NCBI GenBank assembly: GCA_003648455.1
Contig: QMPG01000022.1
Coordinates: 1 to 19,393 of the forward strand
Direction of reading: 5' to 3'
DNA length: 19,393 nucleotides
Source of the DNA: Bacteroidota bacterium
GTDB taxonomy: Bacteria > Bacteroidota > Bacteroidia > Bacteroidales > B39-G9
Numbering within the stretch: position 1 is the stretch's first letter; every line of letters starts with the position of its first letter. The notes beneath the pieces are model-generated. The model did no database searches. It was not told the origin of the DNA and saw nothing but the letters and a program-made list of their open reading frames with translations. Shown here in pieces: positions 8,245-15,488 of the stretch. Made by a program: the position numbers and the translations under genes.

Positions 8245-9291
8245 ATGCTAACAAAAAAAAATAAAAGCAAGCACATAACATTTTTTACAATTTTAATATT
8301 ATTACTAATTGTATTATTTTTTTTAGATTTAGTTTTAGGATCTGTTAAAATTCCAGTAAATGAGATTTTGAACATTTTAACAAAATCAGAATCAAGCAGG
8401 CAAGAATGGATAACTATAGTAATTGATTTTCGTTTACCCAAAGCTATTACTGCAATAATTGCCGGTGCTGCATTATCGGTAAGTGGCTTGCAAATGCAAA
8501 CAATATTTCGTAATCCTCTCGCAGGTCCTTATGTATTGGGTATTAGTTCGGGAGCTAGTCTGGGTGTTGCAATACTTGTGCTTGGATTTTCTTCTTTTTT
8601 TACAGCTAATCAACTCAATTTTATGGGTAATTGGGCAGTAGTTGTTTCAGCATGTATTGGTTCTGGACTAATTCTGTTTTTAATATTAGCTCTTTCGTTT
8701 CGTATTAAAGATATTATGACAATATTAATTCTTGGAATTTTGTTTGGAAGTGCAGCTACTGCAGTAGTTAGTATATTGCAATATTTTAGTAACGAATCAA
8801 TGCTTAAAGCTTTTATTGTTTGGACAATGGGTAGTCTCGGCAGTGTTTCACGCTCTCAATTAAATATTTTGTTACCAAGTGTAATATTAGGATTAGTAAT
8901 TTCATTAGCATCTACCAAAATTTTAAATGCCATGCTTCTAGGTGAAAGCTATGCTAAAAGTATGGGAGTAAATATTAAATTATCACGAATTTTGGTTTTT
9001 ATAAGCACAAGCATTCTTGCAGGCACAATCACTGCTTTTTGTGGACCAATAGGATTTATTGGTATTGCTGTGCCTCATTTAACGCGAATTATATTTAAAA
9101 CAACGAATCATAATTTCTTAATACCGGGTTCAATTCTAATTGGCTCAATAATTATGTTGTTAAGCGATATTATTTCACGAATGCCGGGGTATAACACTAC
9201 TTTACCAATAAATTCAGTTACTGCTCTCTTGGGAATCCCCATTGTAATTTTTATTATTGTGAGAAAACACAAGCTTTCATCGCTAATGTAA
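8245..9291 (+). CDS. FecCD/BtuC-family ABC importer permease
   Basis: The 348-residue integral membrane protein has about ten transmembrane helices and the FecCD hallmarks: RLPKAI (63-68), GLQMQTIFRNPLAGPYVLGI (81-100) with SSGASLG after it, the ATPase-coupling segment GPIGFIGIAVPHLTR (267-281), and LLGIPI near the C terminus. It would form a homodimer passing iron-siderophore, heme or cobalamin across the inner membrane, fed by the preceding lipoprotein. The usual third gene, the ATPase, does not follow. Instead the hairpin repeat at 9297-9468 and convergent minus-strand genes come next, and a matching FecE-type ATPase is encoded at 17680-18693. Family assignment is firm, substrate unknown. 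Confidence 0.93.
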   Translation: MLTKKNKSKHITFFTILILLLIVLFFLDLVLGSVKIPVNEILNILTKSESSRQEWITIVIDFRLPKAITAIIAGAALSVSGLQMQTIFRNPLAGPYVLGISSGASLGVAILVLGFSSFFTANQLNFMGNWAVVVSACIGSGLILFLILALSFRIKDIMTILILGILFGSAATAVVSILQYFSNESMLKAFIVWTMGSLGSVSRSQLNILLPSVILGLVISLASTKILNAMLLGESYAKSMGVNIKLSRILVFISTSILAGTITAFCGPIGFIGIAVPHLTRIIFKTTNHNFLIPGSILIGSIIMLLSDIISRMPGYNTTLPINSVTALLGIPIVIFIIVRKHKLSSLM

Positions 9292-9296
9292 CTGAC

Positions 9297-9326
9297 GCTA
9301 TTTTGAATTTGTAAATCCGAAATAGC
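9297..9326. repeat. Imperfect hairpin just after the permease gene
   Basis: GCTATTT (9297-9303) pairs with AAATAGC (9320-9326), and inner bases extend the pairing with a few mismatches to a 2-base loop. There is no T tract on either side, so it is not a standard terminator. It could protect the mRNA 3' end or belong to the repeat that follows. Confidence 0.45.
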
Positions 9327-9356
9327 AAAATTGAATCCACTCAGAAAAGTCTTCAT

Positions 9357-9398
9357 AGCCGTCATTGCGATCCGCCAGCTGGCGGAGAAGCAATCTGT
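9357..9398. repeat. Palindromic intergenic repeat, copy A
   Basis: A perfect 16-bp palindrome, TCCGCCAGCTGGCGGA (9371-9386), is framed by ATTGC (9364-9368) and GCAAT (9390-9394), which pair with each other. The block is far GC-richer than its surroundings. The outer sequence (GTCATTGCGA ... GAAGCAATCT) resembles a short dispersed intergenic palindrome seen in many bacterial genomes; that comparison is from memory. Confidence 0.65.
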
Positions 9399-9416
9399 TG
9401 ATAATCAATACATAGG

Positions 9417-9450
9417 AATTGTTTCTGCACCATTTGGCGTAGAAGCAATT
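9417..9450. repeat. Palindromic intergenic repeat, copy B (diverged)
   Basis: AATTGTTTCTGCACCA (9417-9432) folds onto TGGCGTAGAAGCAATT (9435-9450) with 15 of 16 positions pairing, counting G-T pairs. Its right arm matches that of copy A at 14 of 15 positions (TGGCGGAGAAGCAAT versus TGGCGTAGAAGCAAT), so this is a second copy 55 bases further on. The left arm has diverged while pairing is kept. A further small hairpin, CGAAAAA-TTA-TTTTTCG, follows at 9452-9468. Confidence 0.6.
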
Positions 9451-9495
9451 ACGAAAAATTATTTTTCGGAAAGGATTCGAAATTTTTTAAAGACA

Positions 9496-9909
9496 CTAAT
9501 CAGTAGTAACCTTTTTATTGATAATTTTATTAATCAGTATATCTGAAAATAATAATATCCATCCTGAAATTATTGTTATTGGAATTATAATTGGAGTTTT
9601 ATTTATAAATGAGAAATCAATACCTGAGAATAAATTTGTGAAAATATTTGAAAACTTAACTAATAAACTGTTGTAGGGAGAATTGAAATATGATGAAGGT
9701 AAACTTAATAAAACAATTAATAACGATATAACAGTTAATATGATTATTCTGAATGATTTTTTTGAAATAATCGGATTGTAAATAATTGATTTGTTTTTTT
9801 CCTGAGTAGTTATTTTTTTCATAAGTTCCTCAGTAAAATTAACTGAAGGTTCTTCAATCAAATTATTTTTAAGTAAAGTTCTTGTCGTATTTATTTGTTT
9901 TTTGCTCAT
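9496..9909 (-). CDS. Two-helix membrane protein downstream of the ECF sigma factor (possible atypical anti-sigma)
   Basis: The 137-residue protein is not recognised as a named family. The N-terminal 50 residues are soluble and contain LIEEPSVNFTEELMKKI (17-33), a helix like that at the start of small Bacteroidota proteins that follow sigma factor genes. Two hydrophobic segments follow (about 53-70 and 106-126). There is no HxxxCxxC zinc anti-sigma motif. It is the third gene of a minus-strand cluster, 20 bases after the sigma factor stop, so co-transcription is likely. A role in tethering or regulating the sigma factor is inferred only from position and topology. Confidence 0.72.
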   Translation of the reverse strand: MSKKQINTTRTLLKNNLIEEPSVNFTEELMKKITTQEKNKSIIYNPIISKKSFRIIILTVISLLIVLLSLPSSYFNSPYNSLLVKFSNIFTNLFSGIDFSFINKTPIIIPITIISGWILLFSDILINKIINKKVTTD

Positions 9910-9915
9910 CTGTTT

Positions 9916-9971
9916 ATAATTCTTAAATCTTAAATTTTAATTCTTAATTCGTAATTCTTAATTCTTAATTC
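9916..9971 (-). repeat. Tandem heptanucleotide repeat, eight units, overlapping the sigma factor 3' end
   Basis: Read on the minus strand, 9971 down to 9916 is eight consecutive 7-base units: GAATTAA twice, GAATTAC, GAATTAA twice, AATTTAA, GATTTAA and GAATTAT. The first five units and part of the sixth encode the last residues of the sigma factor, including its stop codon. The rest fills the gap to the next gene. Confidence 0.85.
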
Positions 9972-10496
9972 CTCATACAATTTTTTTCTTGCCCTAAACA
10001 ATATCACTTTAATATTTGAACTTGTATAATTGGTTATCTCAATAATCTCATTAATTGATTTTTCAGCTAAATAAAACAAAGTAACAATTAATTTTTCATT
10101 TTCTGAAAGTTTGTTAATTGCTAAATCAATAATTTCTTTTTTATTTTCCTCTTCAAATTTTACCAGAACATTTTCAATGTCTTCAATATTTATATTTTCA
10201 ATATTTCCATCAGCAAATTGATTTACTCTCGATTTTTTTTTGTTTTCTCTAATTTTTGAAATTGCAGTATTATAAACAATTTTATATAACCAAGTTGAAA
10301 ATTTTGATTTATGATTAAATTTTTTTAATGAATTATATGCTTTTAAAAAAGCATCTTGTGTAACTTCTTCAGCATCTTCACGATTGTTTACAACCCTCAA
10401 TGCAATTGAAAAAGCCATATTCTTATATTGATTAACAATATAAGAATATGCTGAAACATCGCCGTCTATTACTTTCGATAAGTAATGGTCTATCAT
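9930..10496 (-). CDS. ECF-type RNA polymerase sigma factor
   Basis: The 188-residue protein has sigma region 2 at about 5-82, with DAEEVTQDAFLKAY (41-54) and the -10 recognition helix area FSTWLYKIVYNTA (66-78). Region 4 lies at about 124-175, with a helix-turn-helix ending in IKVILFRARKKLYEEL. There is no region 3, as expected for the ECF group. The last 13 residues (ELRIKNY followed by ELRIKI) are a 7-residue repeat encoded by the heptanucleotide tandem repeat at 9916-9971, so the natural C terminus probably lay near residue 175. It sits directly after the DUF6249 gene, whose stop codon abuts this ATG, and before a two-helix membrane protein. It probably responds to an envelope signal; its regulon is unknown. 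Confidence 0.93.
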   Translation of the reverse strand: MIDHYLSKVIDGDVSAYSYIVNQYKNMAFSIALRVVNNREDAEEVTQDAFLKAYNSLKKFNHKSKFSTWLYKIVYNTAISKIRENKKKSRVNQFADGNIENINIEDIENVLVKFEEENKKEIIDLAINKLSENEKLIVTLFYLAEKSINEIIEITNYTSSNIKVILFRARKKLYEELRIKNYELRIKI

Positions 10497-10853
10497 TTAT
10501 TTCTTATCTTTATTTTTCTTCTCAATTAAATAATACGAAATTAAACCAAGACCACCAAAAATAAGAATCATTGAAATGTAAGATGTTGGTTCTTCCAATA
10601 GAGAATATTGGGCTACAATATTTCCCAAAATTACACCAATACCTAAGCCAATAAGTAATAGACCAATTTTTAGAGTGTAATTAGTCTTTGATTTTTTTTC
10701 ACCACCATTCTTTTTAGCCTTAATAAAGATTGTTGCATCTTTATCATTTTCAATTAACGACATACGTTCTTTGTGCCTTGTTGTATAGAAAAAGTAAAAA
10801 ATTCCTACAATTGACGCAAAAAATGCAATTGGTACTAATATTCCTGCTAACAT
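10497..10853 (-). CDS. Small membrane protein, DUF6249 family
   Basis: The 118-residue protein has three hydrophobic segments (about 3-23, 61-83, 93-110). After the first comes the RHKERMSLIE motif (26-35), which I recognise as typical of DUF6249 proteins found next to ECF sigma factor genes in Bacteroidota. Its stop codon directly abuts the sigma factor ATG, so translation is probably coupled. No biochemical function is known to me. As first gene of a sigma cluster it may help sense or transmit a membrane signal. Its promoter should lie within 10854-11121, but no full TAnnTTTG box is visible there. Confidence 0.82.
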   Translation of the reverse strand: MLAGILVPIAFFASIVGIFYFFYTTRHKERMSLIENDKDATIFIKAKKNGGEKKSKTNYTLKIGLLLIGLGIGVILGNIVAQYSLLEEPTSYISMILIFGGLGLISYYLIEKKNKDKK

Positions 10854-11121
10854 AATAATAAATTTAAATTAATAATTTGTTTCATTGCATTTGACGCAAA
10901 TATTTTAAACTTGGTTACAAAAAAAAAATAAATACCTGTTTTAAAAAATATGTATTTTTTTTTTTAGGTCTTTTATTTTCCGTAATATTGTAACAAATCA
11001 AACTTAAGATTTTTTTTTTGATTTACATTTAATTATTCTATAATATATTAACTGTAAGTGATATATAAATAATATTTTTTATTTGTTAATATTTGATTTG
11101 TTTCTAATATTAAATTAATCT
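10854..11121. other. Divergent intergenic region between the sigma cluster and the aminotransferase
   Basis: This 268-base gap must hold the promoters for both flanking transcription units. It contains homopolymer runs (A at 10919-10928, T at 10955-10965 and 11010-11019) and near-matches to the -7 box that miss one base, for example AATATTTG on each strand. A short stem, AAATAC (10930-10935) with GTATTT (10952-10957), is followed by T residues and may be a weak structure. I see no gene, RNA or clear operator. Confidence 0.4.
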
Positions 11122-12453
11122 ATGATTAAAAATAAAATAATGAGAAATACTCCAATAAATTCAGATGTTGTAAAAAACAAAATAATTGAAAGCGGATTAA
11201 AAAATATGGGTAAAGCTACAATACGTGAAATAGTGGCTTTGGTAAATAAAATTCAAGCCGAAACGGGCGATAAATATATCCGTATGGAAATGGGAGTACC
11301 CGGATTGAAACCTTCTCAAATTGGTGTAGAAGCTGAAATTGAAGCACTTCGTAGAGGTGTTGCCGCCGATTACCCAATGCTTGACGGAGTAACCGAGTTG
11401 AAACAGGAAGCATCAAAATTTGTTAAAAATTTTATGGATATTGATATTAGCCCTGAAGGTTGCGTCCCTACTGTTGGTTCAATGCAAGGTGGTTATGCCG
11501 TTTTTATGGTAGCTAATAAATGCAATAAAGAAAGAGATACAGCTCTTTTTATTGACCCCGGTTTTCCTGTTCAAAAACAACAATTTAAGGTTTTAGGTCA
11601 AAAATATACATCCTTCGATATTTACAATTTTCGTGGTGAGAAATTAAAAGATAAGCTCGAATCTTTTTTGAAGCAAGGTAATATTCATTCAATAATTTAT
11701 TCAAATCCTAATAATCCAACATGGGTTTGTTTAACCGAACAAGAATTAAAAATTATTGGTGAGTTAGCAAATAAATACGATGTACTAATTGTCGAAGATT
11801 TAGCTTATTTTGCTATGGATTTTCGTACAGATATGTCTGTACCCGGGAAACCGCCTTATCAACCTACTGTTGCTAAATATACCGACAACTATGTGCTTTT
11901 AATATCAAGCTCAAAAGTATTTAGCTATGCCGGACAGCGTATGGCAATGTTATGTATGTCAGATAAAATTTATCATCGAAAATATCCAGAATTACAACCA
12001 GTTTATGGAGCCGACGAATTTGGTTACGTTATTGTTTTACGTGTGTTATATTCGTTAACTTCAGGAGCTTCTCATTCAGCACAATATGCCTTAGCTGCAA
12101 TGTTTAAAGCTGCTAACGAAGGTAAATTTAATTTTATCGAAGACGTAAAAGAATATGGCGAGCGAGCAAAAATTATGAAAAAAATGTTTCTTGATAATGG
12201 CTTCAACATTGTTTACGATACAGATATTGATAAACCTGTTGGTGATGGATTTTATTTTACTATTGAATATCCCGGTATGACAAGTGGAGAGTTGTTAGAA
12301 GAGTTATTATATTATGGAATTAGTGCTATTACTCTTGATAATTGTGGAAGCGACAAACAAGGCTTAAGAGCTTGTGTATCACAAACACAACGAAGTCAAT
12401 TTAGCGATTTGGAATATAGACTTAAAAAATTTCACGAAGACCATAAGTATTGA
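11122..12453 (+). CDS. Class I/II PLP-dependent aminotransferase
   Basis: The 443-residue protein is a fold-type I aminotransferase. SNPNNPTW (194-201) and EDLAYFAMD (225-233, with D226 for the pyridine nitrogen) surround the cofactor. The Schiff-base lysine is K265 in SSSKVFSYAGQR, and R416 in GLRACVS would bind the substrate carboxylate. It converts an amino acid and a 2-oxoacid into the exchanged pair; which amino acid cannot be read directly. The nearby ferredoxin-linked oxidoreductase genes, 131 bases downstream with no terminator between, suggest its 2-oxoacid product feeds that enzyme. The true start may be the ATG at 11140 (MRNTPINSD), since from memory relatives begin at that point. 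This would shorten the protein by six residues. Confidence 0.9.
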   Translation: MIKNKIMRNTPINSDVVKNKIIESGLKNMGKATIREIVALVNKIQAETGDKYIRMEMGVPGLKPSQIGVEAEIEALRRGVAADYPMLDGVTELKQEASKFVKNFMDIDISPEGCVPTVGSMQGGYAVFMVANKCNKERDTALFIDPGFPVQKQQFKVLGQKYTSFDIYNFRGEKLKDKLESFLKQGNIHSIIYSNPNNPTWVCLTEQELKIIGELANKYDVLIVEDLAYFAMDFRTDMSVPGKPPYQPTVAKYTDNYVLLISSSKVFSYAGQRMAMLCMSDKIYHRKYPELQPVYGADEFGYVIVLRVLYSLTSGASHSAQYALAAMFKAANEGKFNFIEDVKEYGERAKIMKKMFLDNGFNIVYDTDIDKPVGDGFYFTIEYPGMTSGELLEELLYYGISAITLDNCGSDKQGLRACVSQTQRSQFSDLEYRLKKFHEDHKY

Positions 12454-12584
12454 TGTGTGTTACACAACAATTTGTAAATATTATGGTTTAATAAATATAA
12501 ATCAATTTTTAGAATTTTAAATGTTCTGATGGATAATATATATTAATAAAATTTTATTTTATAATTACAAAAATCAAATAAAAT

Positions 12585-12809
12585 ATGGCTAAAATTAAAG
12601 GTTCAATCGTAGTTGACAAGGAAAAATGTAAAGGTTGCGGTCTGTGCGTAGTAGCATGTCCGCAAGATGTCATTGCCCTTGCCAAAGAGGTAAATGGTAA
12701 AGGCTATAATTTTGCATACATGGCAAATCCCGATGCTTGCATTGGATGCGCTAATTGTGCAGAAGTATGTCCTGACAGTATAATTACTGTTTATCGAGTA
12801 AAAATCTAA
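12585..12809 (+). CDS. korD: 2-oxoacid:ferredoxin oxidoreductase, delta (ferredoxin-like) subunit
   Basis: The 74-residue protein is a two-cluster ferredoxin. C15, C18, C21 and C25 in CKGCGLCVVACP, and C52, C55, C58 and C62 in CIGCANCAEVCP, are set to bind two [4Fe-4S] clusters. Its size matches the KorD/OorD subunits that carry electrons from the thiamine-diphosphate site to external ferredoxin. It is the first gene of the four-subunit operon and lies 31 bases before the alpha-subunit gene. All eight ligand cysteines are present. Confidence 0.93.
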   Translation: MAKIKGSIVVDKEKCKGCGLCVVACPQDVIALAKEVNGKGYNFAYMANPDACIGCANCAEVCPDSIITVYRVKI

Positions 12810-12840
12810 TTTTTTCAATTAATTAAAAATATTCAAAAAT

Positions 12841-13929
12841 ATGGGTGAATTAAAATTAATGAAAGGTAATGAGGTGATAGCTCATGCTGCAATTCGTTGT
12901 GGTTGTGACGGCTATTTTGGATACCCAATTACACCTCAGTCTGAAGTAATGGAAACTTTAACGTTTGAAAAACCGTGGGAAACCACAGGAATGGTTGTTT
13001 TGCAAGCAGAAAGTGAAGTTGCTTCAATAAATATGGTATATGGCGGTGCTTCATGTGGGAAAAAAGTTATGACTTCTTCTTCAAGCCCCGGAGTTAGTTT
13101 AATGCTAGAAGGTATTTCTTATATTGCAGGTGCTGAGCTCCCTTGTTTGCTTGTAAATGTTGTTAGAGGAGGTCCCGGTCTCGGTACTATTCAACCTGCT
13201 CAATCAGATTATTTCCAAGCTTGTAAAGGTGGTGGCCATGGCGATTATAATTTAATTGTACTTGCCCCTGCTTCTGTTCAGGAAATGAACGACTTTGTTG
13301 ATCTTGGTTTTGAACTTGCTTTCAAATACCGAAATCCTGCTATGATTCTTTCTGATGGAGCTATTGGTCAAATGATGGAAAAAGTTGAATTATCTGACAT
13401 TAAACCTCGATGGACTGATGAAGAAATTCAAAAAATTTCAGGCTCTTGGGCTACAACAGGCAAAACTGATGATAGAAAACAGAACATTATTACTTCTTTA
13501 GAATTAGATTCTGAAAGGATGGAAGAAATTAACCATCGTATTCAGGCTAAATATAGAAAAATGGAAGAAGAAGAAGTACGATATGAAGAAATTCAATGCG
13601 ATGATGCTGATTATATATTCGTAGCTTATGGATCGTCTTCTCGTATTTGTCAAAAATCAATCGAAATAGCTCGGGAGAAAGGAATTAAAGTTGGTTTATT
13701 ACGACCAATTACTCTTTTCCCGTTTCCAAAAAAACCTATTGCTAAATTAGCTGATAGAGTTAAGGGGATGCTATCTGTTGAAATGAGTGCAGGTCAAATG
13801 GTTTATGACGTTAGACTTGCTGTTAACGGTAAAATTCCTGTTGAACATTTTGGTCGTCTTGGTGGTATTATTCCAACTCCTGACGAAATTGTAGAGGCTT
13901 TGGAACAAAAAATTATAGGAGGAAAATAA
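12841..13929 (+). CDS. korA: 2-oxoacid:ferredoxin oxidoreductase, alpha subunit
   Basis: The 362-residue protein has the pyrimidine-binding domain of OFOR enzymes: GYPITPQSEVMETL (27-40), the likely thiamine-activating Glu region QAESEVAS (55-62), TSSSSPGVSLMLEG (78-91) and VVRGGPGLGT (107-116). A second domain follows a linker (ADYIFVAYGSSSRIC, 256-270; LLRPITLFPFP, 286-296). Length and motifs fit KorA of the four-subunit 2-oxoglutarate enzyme. Very similar proteins are also called VorB (branched-chain 2-oxoacids), and the substrate cannot be separated by eye. The beta gene begins one base after its stop, indicating tight coupling. Confidence 0.92.
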   Translation: MGELKLMKGNEVIAHAAIRCGCDGYFGYPITPQSEVMETLTFEKPWETTGMVVLQAESEVASINMVYGGASCGKKVMTSSSSPGVSLMLEGISYIAGAELPCLLVNVVRGGPGLGTIQPAQSDYFQACKGGGHGDYNLIVLAPASVQEMNDFVDLGFELAFKYRNPAMILSDGAIGQMMEKVELSDIKPRWTDEEIQKISGSWATTGKTDDRKQNIITSLELDSERMEEINHRIQAKYRKMEEEEVRYEEIQCDDADYIFVAYGSSSRICQKSIEIAREKGIKVGLLRPITLFPFPKKPIAKLADRVKGMLSVEMSAGQMVYDVRLAVNGKIPVEHFGRLGGIIPTPDEIVEALEQKIIGGK

Positions 13930-13930
13930 A

Positions 13931-14731
13931 ATGGCAGATATAGATATTATAAAAGACGAGAACATAGTTTATAAAAAATCTAAAGTTCTTACAGATAATG
14001 AAATGCACTATTGCCCTGGCTGTAGCCACGGTGTAGTTCATAAATTAGTAGCAGAAGTTATTGAAGAAATGGGCATTCAAAATAAAACAATAGGCGTTTC
14101 TCCTGTTGGATGTTCTGTTTTTGCTTATAACTATATTGATATTGATTGGCAAGAAGCTGCTCATGGTAGAGCTCCTGCATTAGCTACTGCTACAAAACGT
14201 TTAATGCCTGATAAATATGTATTTACTTATCAAGGTGATGGAGATTTAGCTTCAATTGGAGCGGCTGAAATTTTACATGCTTGCAACAGAGGCGAAAATA
14301 TTACTGTTATTTTTATTAATAACGCAATTTATGGTATGACTGGTGGGCAAATGGCTCCTACAACATTGGTAGGTATGAAAACTGCTACTTCTCCATATGG
14401 TCGAGATATTGACTTAAATGGTTATCCGTTAAAAATGACTGAGCTTGTTGCTCAATTACCCGGAACGTGTTATGTAACTCGTCAATCTGTTCACACTCCG
14501 GCAACTGTTCGGAAATGTAAAAAAGCTATTAGAAAAGCTTTCGAAAATCAAGAAAAGAAAATTGGTACTTCTTTTGTTGAAGTTACTTCTACTTGTAATT
14601 CAGGTTGGAAAGTATCTCCTGTTGAAGCTAATAATTGGATGGCAGACCACATGTTTAAATTCTTTGAACAAGGTGATTTAAAGGATGCTGAAAGAGATAA
14701 TCCTGATGATTATAAAAAATTTATTGAATAA
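13931..14731 (+). CDS. korB: 2-oxoacid:ferredoxin oxidoreductase, beta (thiamine diphosphate-binding) subunit
   Basis: The 266-residue protein carries the thiamine-diphosphate motif GDGDLASIG (102-110) closing with NN (130-131), and the OFOR beta hallmark YGMTGGQMAPTT (134-145). CPGCSHG (28-34) and VGCSVF (59-64) supply conserved cysteines near the active site, and HGRAPALATATK (78-89) is the typical following helix. With the alpha subunit it decarboxylates a 2-oxoacid to acyl-CoA and CO2 and reduces ferredoxin, or runs in reverse for CO2 fixation. It lies between the alpha and gamma genes with gaps of 1 and 17 bases. Confidence 0.94.
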   Translation: MADIDIIKDENIVYKKSKVLTDNEMHYCPGCSHGVVHKLVAEVIEEMGIQNKTIGVSPVGCSVFAYNYIDIDWQEAAHGRAPALATATKRLMPDKYVFTYQGDGDLASIGAAEILHACNRGENITVIFINNAIYGMTGGQMAPTTLVGMKTATSPYGRDIDLNGYPLKMTELVAQLPGTCYVTRQSVHTPATVRKCKKAIRKAFENQEKKIGTSFVEVTSTCNSGWKVSPVEANNWMADHMFKFFEQGDLKDAERDNPDDYKKFIE

Positions 14732-14748
14732 TTTAAAATTTAAAAATT

Positions 14749-15294
14749 ATGACAGAAGAAATTATTATAGCCGGATTTGGTGGTCAAGGTGTCCTTTCAA
14801 TGGGTAAAATTCTTGCTTATTCAGGAGTTATGCAAAATCAGGAAGTATCTTGGTTTCCATCATACGGTCCCGAAATGAGAGGTGGTACTGCTAACGTTAC
14901 TGTTATTGTTAGCGATAACAGAATTAGTTCGCCAATTCTCAACCAATATGATACAGCAATTATTCTTAACCAACAATCATTAGATAAATTTGAAAGTTGT
15001 GTTAAACCCGGTGGTATTTTGTTGTATGATCCAAATGGTATATCTCACCCTCCAACTCGTAAAGACATTAAAGTTTTTAAAGTTGAAGGTACCGAAGAGG
15101 CTGCTAAAATGGGAAATGCTAAAATATTTAACATGATTGTTTTAGGTGGTTTCCTTAAGCTTAAACCTATTGTTAAAATGGAAAATGTTGAAAAAGGTTT
15201 GGAAAAATCTTTACCCGAACGACATCATAAATTAATTCCTCTTAATTTAGAGGCTATTAACAGAGGTATGGAGATTGTTGAAGAAATGAAGTAA
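14749..15294 (+). CDS. korC: 2-oxoacid:ferredoxin oxidoreductase, gamma subunit
   Basis: The 181-residue protein has the gamma-subunit fold: nucleotide-loop-like GFGGQGV (9-15) and the family signature PSYGPEMRGGTANV (37-50), then an NQQSLDKF segment and the KxGNAKIFNMIVLGG-like stretch. In OFOR enzymes this domain contributes to coenzyme A access and complex assembly. It is the last gene of the operon and is followed 23 bases later by a strong terminator. Length matches KorC/OorC. Confidence 0.94.
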   Translation: MTEEIIIAGFGGQGVLSMGKILAYSGVMQNQEVSWFPSYGPEMRGGTANVTVIVSDNRISSPILNQYDTAIILNQQSLDKFESCVKPGGILLYDPNGISHPPTRKDIKVFKVEGTEEAAKMGNAKIFNMIVLGGFLKLKPIVKMENVEKGLEKSLPERHHKLIPLNLEAINRGMEIVEEMK

Positions 15295-15316
15295 ATCATT
15301 TTATGTATAATATATT

Positions 15317-15349
15317 ATAGGGTTTAGTCTTGCTAAACCCTATTTTTTT
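15317..15349 (+). terminator. Rho-independent terminator of the oxidoreductase operon
   Basis: TAGGGTTTAG (15318-15327) pairs perfectly with CTAAACCCTA (15333-15342) around a 5-base loop, followed by seven T residues. It is one of the strongest terminators in the window. Confidence 0.93.
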
Positions 15350-15488
15350 ATTAATTTTATTGCGTATTTTTTTAAACTCTTATAGCTCTGATGTGAAAAT
15401 AGTATATTCTAAAAAAGAAGAATAGTGTTTTAAGAGTTGTGAACTTTGAAGTTTTTTATGCTGAATCCATAAATAAATTATCATTAAT

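Noticed and set aside
9452..9468. CGAAAAA-TTA-TTTTTCG hairpin considered as terminator of the minus-strand sigma cluster
   Set aside because: It lies in the right place but lacks a T tract after the stem on the minus strand. It is noted instead with the intergenic repeat.
9331..9546. Plus-strand open frame of 71 codons across the hairpin repeat
   Set aside because: It consists of the palindromic repeat and the reverse of the minus-strand membrane protein gene, its peptide has no recognisable feature, and its 3' half overlaps a better-supported gene.
12456..12466. TGTGT-T-ACACA palindrome after the aminotransferase considered as an operator or terminator
   Set aside because: It is only 5 bp per arm with no T run and no repeat elsewhere, so support is too weak.
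15375..15438. Inverted repeat AACTCTTA ... TAAGAGTT upstream of the caspase gene considered as an operator
   Set aside because: The arms are 8 bp and about 48 bases apart, with no other sign of regulation, so a chance match is likely.
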